Below are positions 26,176-36,551 of a DNA stretch of 64,000 nucleotides, piece by piece. The stretch is from Granulicella arctica (GTDB lineage Bacteria; Acidobacteriota; Terriglobia; Terriglobales; Acidobacteriaceae), in contig NZ_JAGTUT010000001.1 in the NCBI RefSeq assembly GCF_025685605.1, forward strand, positions 3,100,001 to 3,164,000, in the 5' to 3' direction. Positions within the stretch are counted from its first letter, which is position 1; every line of letters starts with the position of its first letter. A model generated the notes under the pieces. That model saw nothing but the letters and a program-made list of their open reading frames with translations, had not been told where the DNA came from and ran no database searches. Made by a program: the position numbers and the translations under genes.

Positions 26176-26457
26176 TTACCAGGCTCCTTCTATTTCGAAC
26201 GGGCCGAGGTTCGCGCCTTCGTTCTCTTCAAGTTCATGTTCGAGCACGCGATCGACGCGGCTTCCGCGGGATCCTTTGTGCAGCGCTGTCTTCAGGTCGT
26301 TCAATTCTTCCGGCTTGCCTGCGGCGACGATCTCGACGTGTCCATCGGCGGTGTTGCGGACCCAGCCACGCAGGCCTATCTCAGCGGCCTCGCGATGGAC
26401 GAACCATCGGAACCCGACACCCTGCACGCGGCCTTTGACGAGGAAGTGGAGGACCAT
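26176..26457 (-). CDS. Acylphosphatase
   Basis: A 93-residue enzyme that hydrolyses carboxyl-phosphate bonds. The phosphate loop VQGVGFRWFV holds the catalytic Arg, and the catalytic Asn lies in GWVRNTADGHVEI. ATG 26457 gives the usual family length; the frame is open to 26496. No clear Shine-Dalgarno is seen for either start. It is the first gene of the operon with apt and the TonB_C gene. Confidence 0.92.
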   Translation of the reverse strand: MVLHFLVKGRVQGVGFRWFVHREAAEIGLRGWVRNTADGHVEIVAAGKPEELNDLKTALHKGSRGSRVDRVLEHELEENEGANLGPFEIEGAW

Positions 26458-26724
26458 ACCAATAATCAGTGTCGCAGAGCCGCAGCGCTCATGCAAGGTG
26501 AGGCAAAACGGACAACCTTACAGGCTGATTCATGCGTCTGTCTATAAAAAGCTACGGTGATCGGAACAAATATAACCAGCACCGGAAACTTTCTACGTAG
26601 CAGGCGTACGCAGTAGGCAAGATGTCGTCATGCTGTAATCCGTAATGCGAGGTATTGAACTGTCAGGCCGCGATATCGGCGTGATGAGTCGATTTCCTCC
26701 CTTTTACTCAGGAGATGGGTCCCC

Positions 26725-27345
26725 ATGTTGAAGTCCAAGTCGTCGATGATGAAGTGCGTTCTGAACGTGTGCCTTGTTGCTGCCGCCTCTGCGGTTGGCC
26801 ATGCACAGATCTACAAGCTGCACAATGCAGACGTCGGCATTGCTGCTACTGGCCAGTTCACTACGCCGCTGACGAGCAATGGAATCGTGAACCAAAATAC
26901 AACGATGTCGCCGGGGCTGGTGTTCACGCTACGCGATCATCCAGTGGCATGGGCAGGCGTGGAGTTGAACTACGGCTTTACGCGTTATTCGCAGCGTTAT
27001 ACATATACCAATGGTGGAGCGACGGGAACAATCGGCGATTCGAATAGTGTTCATGAAGCGACCGCAGCGTACCTGTTTCATCCGCACTTCCGCCATCTGC
27101 AGCCCTTTGTAGGGATTGGTGGCGGCGCACTGGACTTTATGCCGACGCAGGGACAGAACCAGTGGCGTGGTGCCGGACTGCTTGAAGCTGGATTGGATAT
27201 TCCTACGCGCAACCCACACTTCGGCTTTCGCGTTCAGGGACGCAGCCTTTATTATCGTGCTCCTAATTTCGATATCAAGGGTGGATCCTCGCAGAGCTGG
27301 GTGGTAACGACGCAGCCTTCGGGCGGTGCGTATATCCGCTTCTAA
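26725..27345 (+). CDS. Outer-membrane beta-barrel protein (OmpA-like fold)
   Basis: A 206-residue exported protein. The signal peptide ends at VGHA-Q (about residue 27). The mature part alternates hydrophobic and polar residues as in an 8-stranded barrel and ends in ...GGAYIRF, with the C-terminal aromatic residue needed for outer-membrane insertion. An AGGAG ribosome site lies 11 nt upstream of the ATG at 26725. The specific function is unknown. It stands alone between divergent apt-operon DNA and a terminator. Confidence 0.82.
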   Translation: MLKSKSSMMKCVLNVCLVAAASAVGHAQIYKLHNADVGIAATGQFTTPLTSNGIVNQNTTMSPGLVFTLRDHPVAWAGVELNYGFTRYSQRYTYTNGGATGTIGDSNSVHEATAAYLFHPHFRHLQPFVGIGGGALDFMPTQGQNQWRGAGLLEAGLDIPTRNPHFGFRVQGRSLYYRAPNFDIKGGSSQSWVVTTQPSGGAYIRF

Positions 27346-27380
27346 ACATGGCGGACTGTAGGGCTGCCTCTAGGCAGAGA

Positions 27381-27417
27381 AACGGGCAGCGTCTTTCGAC
27401 TCTGCCCGTTGTATTTT
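27381..27417 (+). terminator. Rho-independent terminator
   Basis: AACGGGCAG and CTGCCCGTT form a 9-bp stem with a 12-nt loop, followed by GTATTTT. It ends the barrel gene and faces the convergent regulator gene. Confidence 0.7.
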
Positions 27418-27430
27418 GTGCAGGCGATCG

Positions 27431-28800
<1,370 letters not shown>

Positions 28801-28804
<4 letters not shown>

Positions 28805-31209
28805 AGGGTGCTCCCAACGGTGAGGGCTGGTTGTGATTCGGTGGTGTCGGCGAGGGAGGCGGTGCGGAGTTCGAGGATGAACTTTGCGCCTGCGGGGACA
28901 TTCTTCTCGGCGCGGATGGTGCCTTCGTGCTCCTGGATGATCTTGCCGGCGATGGCGAGGCCGAGGCCGGTGCCGCGCTGCTTGGTGGAGAAGTAGGGGA
29001 GGAAGAGGCGTTCGCGCATCTCGTCGGTGAGGCCGGAGCCGGTGTCGGCGATGGTGAGCTCGACCATGCCGCTGTCGAGCAGCGAGGTGGTGATGCGCAG
29101 TTCGCGGAGAAGGCTTTGCTGCATGGCCTCGGCTGCGTTGTCGATGAGGTTGCCGAGGGCTCGCTTGAGTGCTTCGGGATCGGCCATCACGAGGGGCAGG
29201 GCAGGATCGAACTTCTTGACGAGGCGCAGGTTCTGGAGGCGTCCGGCGAACATGGCGAGCGAGTTTTCGACGATGGTGTTGAGGTCGGCGGGGCGAGGGC
29301 GTGCGGTAGGGAACTCGGCGAGGGCGGCGAACTGGTCGACGAGCGAGCGCATGCTCTCGACGGAGGAAGTAATGACCTCGCTGCAGCGGCGGATGACTGC
29401 GATCGACGTCGACGTGGTGCCATCGGCGACCATGACATCTTCCATGCGGCCGATGTGCCGATGGATCTGCTCGGCGCTGAGAGAGATCGGGGTGAGGGGA
29501 TTCTTGATCTCGTGAGCGACGCGGCGGGCGACCTCTTTCCATGCGGATTGCTTCTGGGCCTGGAGAAGTTCGGTAGCGTTTTCGAGGACGACGACGTAGC
29601 CGAGGTGGACGCGCTCGCCGGTCTCGAGGAGGGCTACGGTGGCGAGGAGGTTGAGGACGCCAGTGCCGTTTCCGTTGGGCTTACTCATCTCCATCTCGCC
29701 TGACGCGGAGCCCATACGGTGGCTTCGCTTCATAAGGCGGTCGAGGGCTTCGGTGACCTCTGCGGGGAAGACCTCTTCCATGGGCATGCCGAGGAAGGGG
29801 CGCTGGCCACCGGGGTCCATCATCTCGCTGAGGGCCCGGTTGGCGAGGACGACGTTGCGGCTGACGTCGAGTGTAGCGACGCCGTTGGGGATGGTCTGGA
29901 GCATGGTTTCGAGCTCGCCGCGACGAGCTTCGAGGGCAGCGTTGGCGCGGCTTAGCTGGATGGTGGACTCTTCGACGGCGTGGCGGCTGCCTTCAAGGTC
30001 GGCGGCCATGTGGTTGAAGCTGCGAACGAGTTCTTCAAGCTCTTCGGTGGCGCTTTCGCCGACGCGGTGGGCATAGTCGCCGGCGGCTATGGCTTCCATG
30101 GCGTCGGCAAGGGCTTCGACGGGGCGGGTGACTTGTTTTGAGAGATGGAGGGCAAGCCAGCTTGTGGCGAAGAGGGCGAGGCTGGTCATCATGAGGAGCA
30201 GCCACATATAGGTGTTGCGAATGAGGCGCCGGCTGCGGAAGAGCTTCCAGTAGTCGTCGGCTGCCTTGCGGAGGCGGGTCATGGTGTCGGACATGCCATA
30301 AGGCATGGGCAGGCCGACGACGACGGAGCCGCCGGTGTTGAGGACCGAGGCGCCGAGGGCGTAGTCGGTCTTACCGAGCGAGAACATGGGCTCGTCGCTG
30401 CGTTGGGCCGCAGTGAGAATTGCGGCGTCTTTGGCGGTACTTAGCTCGAGGGTTGCTGCGTTTGAAGCGTCGGCTACGTCCGGCTTGGGGGCAATGTCGT
30501 TCTCGTCGGAGGTGTCGGAATGCTCGGGGAGCCAGGGTTTGAGCCTGGCGGTGGTTCCGGGCTGCTCGGGTAGGTGGAAGGCGGCGATGGCCTGGCCATC
30601 GTGATAGACAACGACGAAACCACCTTGCAGTGTGCCTTCGTGATGGCGAAGGACTTGAAGGATATCGGATAGAGTGTCGGGGGAGATACCGGCGGTGCCG
30701 ACCTTCTGGCCTTTCGTGCCCATCAGCTTGAGTGCGGGCAGACTGGTGGCGATGGAGTCGGCTTCGACGCGGGCGTTCGCGGCGGTGTATTGCGCGAGTT
30801 CGAGGGCCATGCGGTTGCTATCGTCGCGCATCTGGGTGACGGGTTGCGAGAACCAACGATCGACGGCGCGGTTCATCAGATCGTAGCTGAAGGCGAACAT
30901 GAAGGCGATGGGGATGAGGCTGACGAGGACGGCTCCCCAGAGCATGCGGGTGCGAAGACGCTTGCCCATAACGCGGCTGCTCTGGTCGGCGTAGAGCTTG
31001 AGGACGTTCCGGACGAGCAGCACAAGAACGCCGACGAAGAGCACGAAGGCCATGGCTGAAAGGCCGGTGAAGACGACAATCTGCTCAGTTGTGGCGGGAT
31101 TGAGGAAATTCTTGAAGGCGTTCATCGACGCGAGGACGAGGAACAGCACCAGCAGGCAGGTCCCGAGCAGGATGACTGCGACCTTCCGTTGATGCGCGCT
31201 TGCCGTCAT
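28801..31209 (-). CDS. NtrY-like membrane sensor histidine kinase
   Basis: An 802-residue sensor paired with the following regulator. It has about three N-terminal membrane helices (about 12-110), a long periplasmic sensor domain (about 125-340) and another membrane helix (about 345-370). Then come a HAMP domain with RPVEALADAMEAIAAGDY, a PAS domain (about 450-560) and HisKA with phospho-His in RRVAHEIKNPLTPI. The ATPase domain follows with N-box LIDNAAEAM and G-box TGSGLTDE and GTGLGLAI. ATG 31209 is preferred over 31227 because GGAGA lies 5 nt before it. The signal is unknown; NtrYX systems respond to nitrogen or redox state. Confidence 0.94.
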
Positions 31210-31229
31210 GCCGTCTCCATAATGCACCG

Positions 31230-31260
31230 ATTATAGGACGCGGCATGACGGCTGGTGTCA
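31230..31260 (-). promoter_or_regulatory. Candidate promoter of the sensor kinase operon
   Basis: On the minus strand a perfect TATAAT at 31235-31230 lies about 21 nt before the kinase ATG. TGACAC at 31260-31255 is a possible -35 (19-nt spacing). It overlaps the end of the alanine dehydrogenase gene. Confidence 0.45.
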
Positions 31261-32382
31261 CTTTGCGGCGCTAAGCAGATCGCTGACGGGGGTCCAATCT
31301 CGCGATTGTGCCTGGGCCACAGCTTCGTAGGTAAGAACGCCGTTGTAGGTGTTGACGCCCTCAGCGATGCCTTTGTCTTCCTGGATGGCTGCGACGGCTC
31401 CCATGCGGGCGAGTTTGAGGAGGTAGGGGAAGGTGGCATTGGTGAGCGCAAGCGTGGAGGTGTTGGGGACGGCGGCGGGCATGTTGGTGACGCAATAGTG
31501 GACGACGCCGTTGACCTCGTAGGAGGGGTCGCTGTGGGTGGTGGGGCGTGCGGTTTCGATGCAGCCGCCCTGATCGATGGCGACGTCAACGATGACTGCG
31601 CCTTTCTTCATCTTTGCGACCATGGCCTTGGTGACAATCTTGGGAGCAGCCGCGCCTGGAATGAGGACGCCGCCGATGACGAGGTCGGCTTCGCAGACGG
31701 CCTTCTCGACGTTGTAGCTGTTGCTGTACACGGTGTAGACGCGGCCACCGAAGATGTCGTCGAGCTCGCGGAGACGGTTGAGGCTGTTGTCGAGCAGGGT
31801 GACCTTCGCGCCCATGCCGAGGGCGATCTTCGCTGCGTTGGTGCCGACGATACCGCCGCCAATGACGCAGACGTTGCCGGGTGCTACGCCGGGGACGCCG
31901 CCGAGGAGGACGCCGCGACCGCCGTGCTCCTTCTCGAGATAGGCCGCGCCGACCTGGACGCTCATGCGGCCGGCGACTTCGCTCATCGGAATGAGGAGTG
32001 GGAGGGCTCCGAAGCGATCGCGAACGGTCTCGTAGGCGATGCCGGTGACCTTCTTCTCAAGGAGCGCGTTGGTGAGATCGACGATGGGTGCGAGGTGGAG
32101 ATAGGTGAAGAGGACGAGGCCTTCGCGGAAGTGACGATACTCTTTTTCGGTCGGCTCCTTGACCTTGACGATCATGTCGGCGAGACGCCAGACGTCGTAG
32201 GCTGAGCCGACGATCTCTGCGCCGGATGCCTGGTATTCGTCGTCGGGCATGGCGGAAAGAGCGCCTGCGTTCGTCTCGACCAGCACCTTATGGCCTGCCT
32301 CTACCAGAGCTTTTGCGCCTGCCGGGGTTACGCCCACGCGGCTTTCGTGATCTTTTACTTCCTTGGGTACACCGATGATCAT
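31258..32382 (-). CDS. ald: Alanine dehydrogenase
   Basis: Catalyses reversible NAD-dependent deamination of L-alanine to pyruvate. The 374-residue protein starts [20 protein letters not shown] and holds the catalytic Lys75 (KVKEP) and His96 (TYLHLA), at exactly the canonical positions. The NAD fold motif [20 protein letters not shown] lies near 170-190. It is complete. It sits upstream of the ntrYC-like pair on the same strand, and a separate promoter appears to serve that pair. Confidence 0.97.
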   Translation of the reverse strand: MIIGVPKEVKDHESRVGVTPAGAKALVEAGHKVLVETNAGALSAMPDDEYQASGAEIVGSAYDVWRLADMIVKVKEPTEKEYRHFREGLVLFTYLHLAPIVDLTNALLEKKVTGIAYETVRDRFGALPLLIPMSEVAGRMSVQVGAAYLEKEHGGRGVLLGGVPGVAPGNVCVIGGGIVGTNAAKIALGMGAKVTLLDNSLNRLRELDDIFGGRVYTVYSNSYNVEKAVCEADLVIGGVLIPGAAAPKIVTKAMVAKMKKGAVIVDVAIDQGGCIETARPTTHSDPSYEVNGVVHYCVTNMPAAVPNTSTLALTNATFPYLLKLARMGAVAAIQEDKGIAEGVNTYNGVLTYEAVAQAQSRDWTPVSDLLSAAK

Positions 32383-32502
32383 TTTCAGTCCCTCAGTCTC
32401 AATTGTATGAGAGGTTTCGATTTGTCATGGTGTGAGACGGCGTGGGTATACTTCGATTACTAAAGACCAGCCGATTGATGGGCAGCGGAGCCCGGTACCC
32501 GT

Positions 32503-33696
32503 ATGAGTTCGCCAGCACGCTTCTTCTCTCCAATCAATTTCAGGATGCGGTTCCCCGCGCTGGATGGGATGCGTGGGTTTGCGCTGATTATTGTGTTTCT
32601 GACCCACTACAGCGGCGGCCTGGGGCAGGGAGCCGTCGGCCACATCATCAAGCGGATGCGCGATATGGGCTGGGTGAGTGTGGATCTGTGGTTCGTGCTG
32701 TCAGGCTTCCTGATCACGGGCATTCTTTTTGACACGCGGGGCGATTCTCATTTTTTGAAGCGATTTTTTGCTCGGCGTGTGATTCGAATCTTGCCGATTT
32801 TCTACCTCGTGGTGGTGATCGTTCTTCTGTTGACACCGATTTTGCACTACCGGCTTCGGTGGCCGCAGAGCATGTTCCTCATCTATGTTGGCAACTTCTT
32901 CACGATCTACGATCCGACGCTGATGCTAATTCGGAGTTCGATTTCGCCGGTGTTCAACGTGTCGTTCGGTCACTTCTGGTCGCTGTGTATTGAGGAGCAG
33001 TTTTATCTTGTTTGGCCATTTTTCGTGCTTTGGATACCGAACCGGGTGAGGCTGATCCAGACGGCTGCCGGCATATCGGTGTTGACCCTGCTGGTGCGTA
33101 CCTATGTAGTGTGGGTATACCGTAGTCCGATCGCAGAGACGTGGACGTTTCATACCCTGCCGTTTCGGCTGGATACGATGCTGATGGGCGGTGTGCTTGC
33201 GCTGGTGTTGCGAGGGCAGATCGTGGATGGCTGGCAGCGAGCCTGCAGATGGGTTTTCCTGACCGCGTGCTTCCTTCTGGCGGTTATCTTGATGCTGCCG
33301 CAGCTTTATCGCTCGTTGATGATTCAGTCTGTGGGGCTGAGTATCGTTGCGCTTGCGTGCGTGGGATTGATCGGCGGCACGTTGCGGGACGGCTCGCTGC
33401 CGTTTCGACTCTTCTCGAACAGAACGCTGCGGTACCTGGGCAAGTATAGCTACGGCTTCTATATTTTTCACGTGCTTTACTCGACCGCCTGGAGTTCCTT
33501 GCGGATCTACATGTCGCGGCGGCTGCACTCGGTCGACCTGGCCATTTTGTTTTGCATCTTTGCGTGCTTTCCTATGACGCTGATGCTGGCGAAGTTGAGC
33601 TATGACCTGTTCGAGGTTCGATTTTTAAGGCTCAAGAAACACTTTGAATATGATTCAGAGATGGCGACGCATCAGCACGCGTTCACGACGGAGTGA
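32503..33696 (+). CDS. Acyltransferase 3 family membrane protein, copy 1
   Basis: A 397-residue inner-membrane O-acyltransferase (OafA/YrhL-like) with about ten helices. It shows the N-terminal LDGMRGFALIIVFLTHY motif with the conserved Arg and His, the FFVLSGFLITGIL-type signature (here LWFVLSGFLITGIL) and RRVIRILPIFYLV. It is likely to acetylate a surface glycan. It is followed by a close tandem paralogue overlapping at GTGA. No SGNH domain is fused. Confidence 0.92.
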   Translation: MSSPARFFSPINFRMRFPALDGMRGFALIIVFLTHYSGGLGQGAVGHIIKRMRDMGWVSVDLWFVLSGFLITGILFDTRGDSHFLKRFFARRVIRILPIFYLVVVIVLLLTPILHYRLRWPQSMFLIYVGNFFTIYDPTLMLIRSSISPVFNVSFGHFWSLCIEEQFYLVWPFFVLWIPNRVRLIQTAAGISVLTLLVRTYVVWVYRSPIAETWTFHTLPFRLDTMLMGGVLALVLRGQIVDGWQRACRWVFLTACFLLAVILMLPQLYRSLMIQSVGLSIVALACVGLIGGTLRDGSLPFRLFSNRTLRYLGKYSYGFYIFHVLYSTAWSSLRIYMSRRLHSVDLAILFCIFACFPMTLMLAKLSYDLFEVRFLRLKKHFEYDSEMATHQHAFTTE

Positions 33697-34895
33697 GTCT
33701 TTTGGCTGCACCTGCACGCTATTTCGAGCCAGTCGATTTTCGGACTAACTTCCCGGCGTTGGGAGGAATTCGCGCATTTGCGCTGACGCTGATATTTTTT
33801 GTCCACTATGGCGGCGGTTTTACGGGAGGCAGAGCCGTCCGGCTGCTGGAGTGGGTTCGGGAGCAGTGCTGGTTCTCGCTCGACCTTACGTTTGTGCTGT
33901 CGGGGTTTCTGATTACGGGGATTCTCTACGACACGCAGGCGGACTCACATTTCTTCAAACGCTTCTTTGGGCGGCGGGCGATCCGTATCCTGCCGATCTT
34001 TTACCTGGTCGCTATTGTGCTTTTGCTGCTGACGCCGATTGTGCACTACAGGTGGCGATGGATGCAGTTGACGTTCCTGATCTATATCGGGAACTTCTTT
34101 GCGACGAGCAACTTGAGTTTGTATGTGATTCCGAGTGCGGTGCATCCGAGGGCCTCGGTTTTGATCAGTCATTTCTGGTCGCTGTATGTAGAGGAGCAGT
34201 TTTATCTGTTCTGGCCGCTGATCGTCTGGTGGGTGCGGGACCGGGCGCGTGTGCTTTGGATCGCGATTGGGCTATGCGCGATTTCGTTTATTGCCCGAAC
34301 GATTGTTGTCTATAGCCTTCATAGCGTTGTGGCGGAGCGTTGGACGAACCATACTTTGCCGTTTCGGCTGGATACGATCCTCATGGGCGGGATACTGGCG
34401 CTGCTGCTGCGAGGGGAACGGGCGGATCAGTGGCAGCGTGCCTGCCGGTGGATATTTCTGGCTGCGACGATGGTGGTGATGACGATCCTGCTGCTGCCGT
34501 CGGGGTTTGGGGCGGCGCTGACGCGATCGGTAGGGGTGCTCTTTGTGGCGGTTGCGTCGGCCGGGCTGGTGGGATGCACGCTACGGGCGGGGTCGGTGGC
34601 CTACCGGTTCTTCGGGATGCGGCCGCTGCGCTACTTTGGCCGGTACAGCTATGGGTTTTTTATCCTGCATATCCTCTTCTTTGAGGAGTGGATACGGCTT
34701 CGCCTCTACCTTGCGCACAAACTGGATTCCGGGAATCTCGCTGTCGTTGTCACATTTCTGATTACGTTCGCCTGTGTCTTTCTAGCGGCAAAGCTGAGCT
34801 ACGACCTCTATGAGGTCCGGTTTTTGAGGCTGAAGCGACATTTTCCTTACGATCTGGAGTCAGCTGCCCATAAACATGGCTACCGGCTGAAGTGA
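33693..34895 (+). CDS. Acyltransferase 3 family membrane protein, copy 2
   Basis: A 400-residue tandem paralogue of the preceding gene. Matching blocks are FPALGGIRAFALTLIFFVHY, LTFVLSGFLITGILYDTQAD, FKRFFGRRAIRILPIFYLVA and HTLPFRLDTILMGG. The LDG of copy 1 is LGG here, and the conserved Arg and His remain. The GTG start overlaps the stop of copy 1 (GTGA); no ribosome site is needed if translation is coupled. Likely O-acylation of a surface polysaccharide. Confidence 0.92.
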   Translation: MSLLAAPARYFEPVDFRTNFPALGGIRAFALTLIFFVHYGGGFTGGRAVRLLEWVREQCWFSLDLTFVLSGFLITGILYDTQADSHFFKRFFGRRAIRILPIFYLVAIVLLLLTPIVHYRWRWMQLTFLIYIGNFFATSNLSLYVIPSAVHPRASVLISHFWSLYVEEQFYLFWPLIVWWVRDRARVLWIAIGLCAISFIARTIVVYSLHSVVAERWTNHTLPFRLDTILMGGILALLLRGERADQWQRACRWIFLAATMVVMTILLLPSGFGAALTRSVGVLFVAVASAGLVGCTLRAGSVAYRFFGMRPLRYFGRYSYGFFILHILFFEEWIRLRLYLAHKLDSGNLAVVVTFLITFACVFLAAKLSYDLYEVRFLRLKRHFPYDLESAAHKHGYRLK

Positions 34896-34950
34896 AGGGA
34901 GTCGTCTTCGGGAGGTGAAATCCCCGAGATTTTCCTCTACTCGGAGGCGG

Positions 34951-34956
34951 TACACT
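34951..34956 (+). promoter_or_regulatory. -10-like TACACT before mreB
   Basis: TACACT lies 35 nt before the mreB ATG, with a T-rich stretch about 15-17 nt upstream as a weak -35. Confidence 0.3.
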
Positions 34957-34991
34957 AATCGAAGCGCCCTAGTCAGGAATCGAACCTTCTC

Positions 34992-36056
34992 ATGTCATCG
35001 AACGGCTTTCAAATGCGGTACTCGCGCATCCACAACATGCGCTCGCTCTTCAGCCTTTTCTCCAGCGATCTTGCCATCGACCTTGGCACCGCGAATACGC
35101 TTGTGTTTGCCCATGGTAAGGGCATTATCGTCAATGAGCCGTCGATTATCGCGGTGAATAAGATCACGAACGAGGTTGAGGCTGTCGGTAAAGAGGCCAA
35201 AGAGATGCTTGGGCGTACGCCGGGCAACATTGTGGCCATTAAGCCGATGAAGGACGGCGTTATTGCTGACTTTCGGCATACCGAGAAGATGTTGAACTAC
35301 TTCATCCAGAAGGCGCATAACCGCAAGATGATGGTGCATCCGCGGATCGTGATTGGGGTTCCATCCGAGATTACGCAGGTAGAAAAGCGTGCTGTTATGG
35401 ATTCGGCTTACCGGGCCAAGGCCTCCGAGGTGCATCTCGTGGAGCAGGCTATGGTCGCGGCGATTGGGGCCGGGCTGCCGATTACGGAGCCGGGCGGCAA
35501 CATGGTCGTCGATATTGGTGGCGGCACGACGGATATCGCGGTGATCTCGCTGGCGGGCATCGTGTATTCGCGGTCGGTTCGTATGGCTGGAAATCAGATG
35601 GACGAAGCCGTAATGACGTATCTGAAGCGGAAATACAACCTGCTGATCGGTGAGCGGACGGCAGAGCAGATCAAGATTGTGCTGGGTTCGGCGTATCCGC
35701 TGGACAAGCCGATCCACATGGAAGTGAAGGGCCGGAACCTGATCGAAGGCGTTCCGAAGACGATTACGATTGAGGATTCGGAGATCCGCGAGGCCCTGGG
35801 TGAGTGCATTGCGACGATTATCAATGCGATCCGAGTCGCGCTTGAGCGGACGCCGCCGGAGCTTTCGGCCGATATTTCTGATCGCGGCATCGTGCTGACG
35901 GGTGGTGGAGCGCTGATCAAGAATCTGGATAAGCGGATTCGTGAGGAGACAGGCTTGCCGGTATCGATTGCGGACGATCCGCTTGCAAGCGTGGTGCTTG
36001 GTACAGGCAAGATGCTGAGCGACTTCAAACTGCTGCGCAAGATTTCGATTGACTAG
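34992..36056 (+). CDS. mreB: Rod shape-determining protein MreB
   Basis: An actin-like filament protein that positions the peptidoglycan elongation complex under the inner membrane. In 354 residues it shows the phosphate-1 loop DLGTANTLV, the connector and phosphate-2 motif VVDIGGGTTDIAV and the adenosine motif LTGGGALIKNLD. The N-terminus has about 15 extra residues before the usual start (MRSLFSLFSSDLAIDLG would give the common length). AGGA lies 13 nt before the 34992 ATG. mreC and mreD, often next in line, are not present downstream. Confidence 0.97.
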   Translation: MSSNGFQMRYSRIHNMRSLFSLFSSDLAIDLGTANTLVFAHGKGIIVNEPSIIAVNKITNEVEAVGKEAKEMLGRTPGNIVAIKPMKDGVIADFRHTEKMLNYFIQKAHNRKMMVHPRIVIGVPSEITQVEKRAVMDSAYRAKASEVHLVEQAMVAAIGAGLPITEPGGNMVVDIGGGTTDIAVISLAGIVYSRSVRMAGNQMDEAVMTYLKRKYNLLIGERTAEQIKIVLGSAYPLDKPIHMEVKGRNLIEGVPKTITIEDSEIREALGECIATIINAIRVALERTPPELSADISDRGIVLTGGGALIKNLDKRIREETGLPVSIADDPLASVVLGTGKMLSDFKLLRKISID

Positions 36057-36551
36057 ATCGTGGTTTGTTGAGTCTGCTCGATGCGTTCGGCTGTTCGCTT
36101 TACCCTGTTTTGAGTAGGTTAGCAGGCGGAATGACTCTGTTAGCTACGGCTGGTCTGACCGGTGCGGCGGACCTTTCGGCGCGCTAAACTCATTTTCCAG
36201 ATGGGAAGTGACGCGACTTGTTGTCGCTTCGCTGGACAGGTCCAGCCGCTTGTAGTCTCGGTGCCTTTGCGTGTGAACCCGGTTGGGCGGGTGGCGCGGA
36301 ACGCGGCGAGCCTTGTTGGAATCTACTTCTGACTGGTGCCGTTCCGACAATCTGGGTTTGCGTCAATGATGCCAGAACTGTGACGCATGCGTTTTCTGCA
36401 TGGCAAGGTTATGCAGAGGTTTGCACATATTGCACTGTGCCGCGCTGAATATTGCCTGCAAAGTGCCTCTTGAGGCGCTTTTTCGATTTGGTACGCAACG
36501 TGCAAATTGGGTTTCAGGTGCGAGTTGCTGCATCGCATTCGGAGCCCTCCC
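36057..36551. other. Long intergenic region between mreB and the wbpA-like gene
   Basis: About 500 nt with no convincing coding frame. It ends in a strong intrinsic terminator (36460-36483) only 70 nt before the next gene. It could hold an untranslated leader or a small RNA. I compared it by eye with RNase P RNA and tmRNA hallmarks and saw none. Confidence 0.5.
36460..36483 (+). terminator. Intrinsic terminator or attenuator upstream of the wbpA-like gene
   Basis: AAAGTGCCTC and GAGGCGCTTT pair with a single G-U over 9-10 bp around a very short loop, ending in TTTTT. It sits about 400 nt after mreB and 69 nt before the next start codon. Confidence 0.65.

Noticed and set aside
28805-29542. 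Upstream extension of the regulator frame
   Set aside because: Lies in a shifted frame inside the kinase gene, is His/Arg/Pro-rich, and the receiver domain starts exactly at 28804.
31255-32205. 316-residue plus-strand frame
   Set aside because: Antisense to alanine dehydrogenase; Asp/Glu/Gly/Val-rich shadow.
36057-36460. Possible RNase P RNA or tmRNA
   Set aside because: Length fits, but the conserved core sequences of either RNA were not seen.
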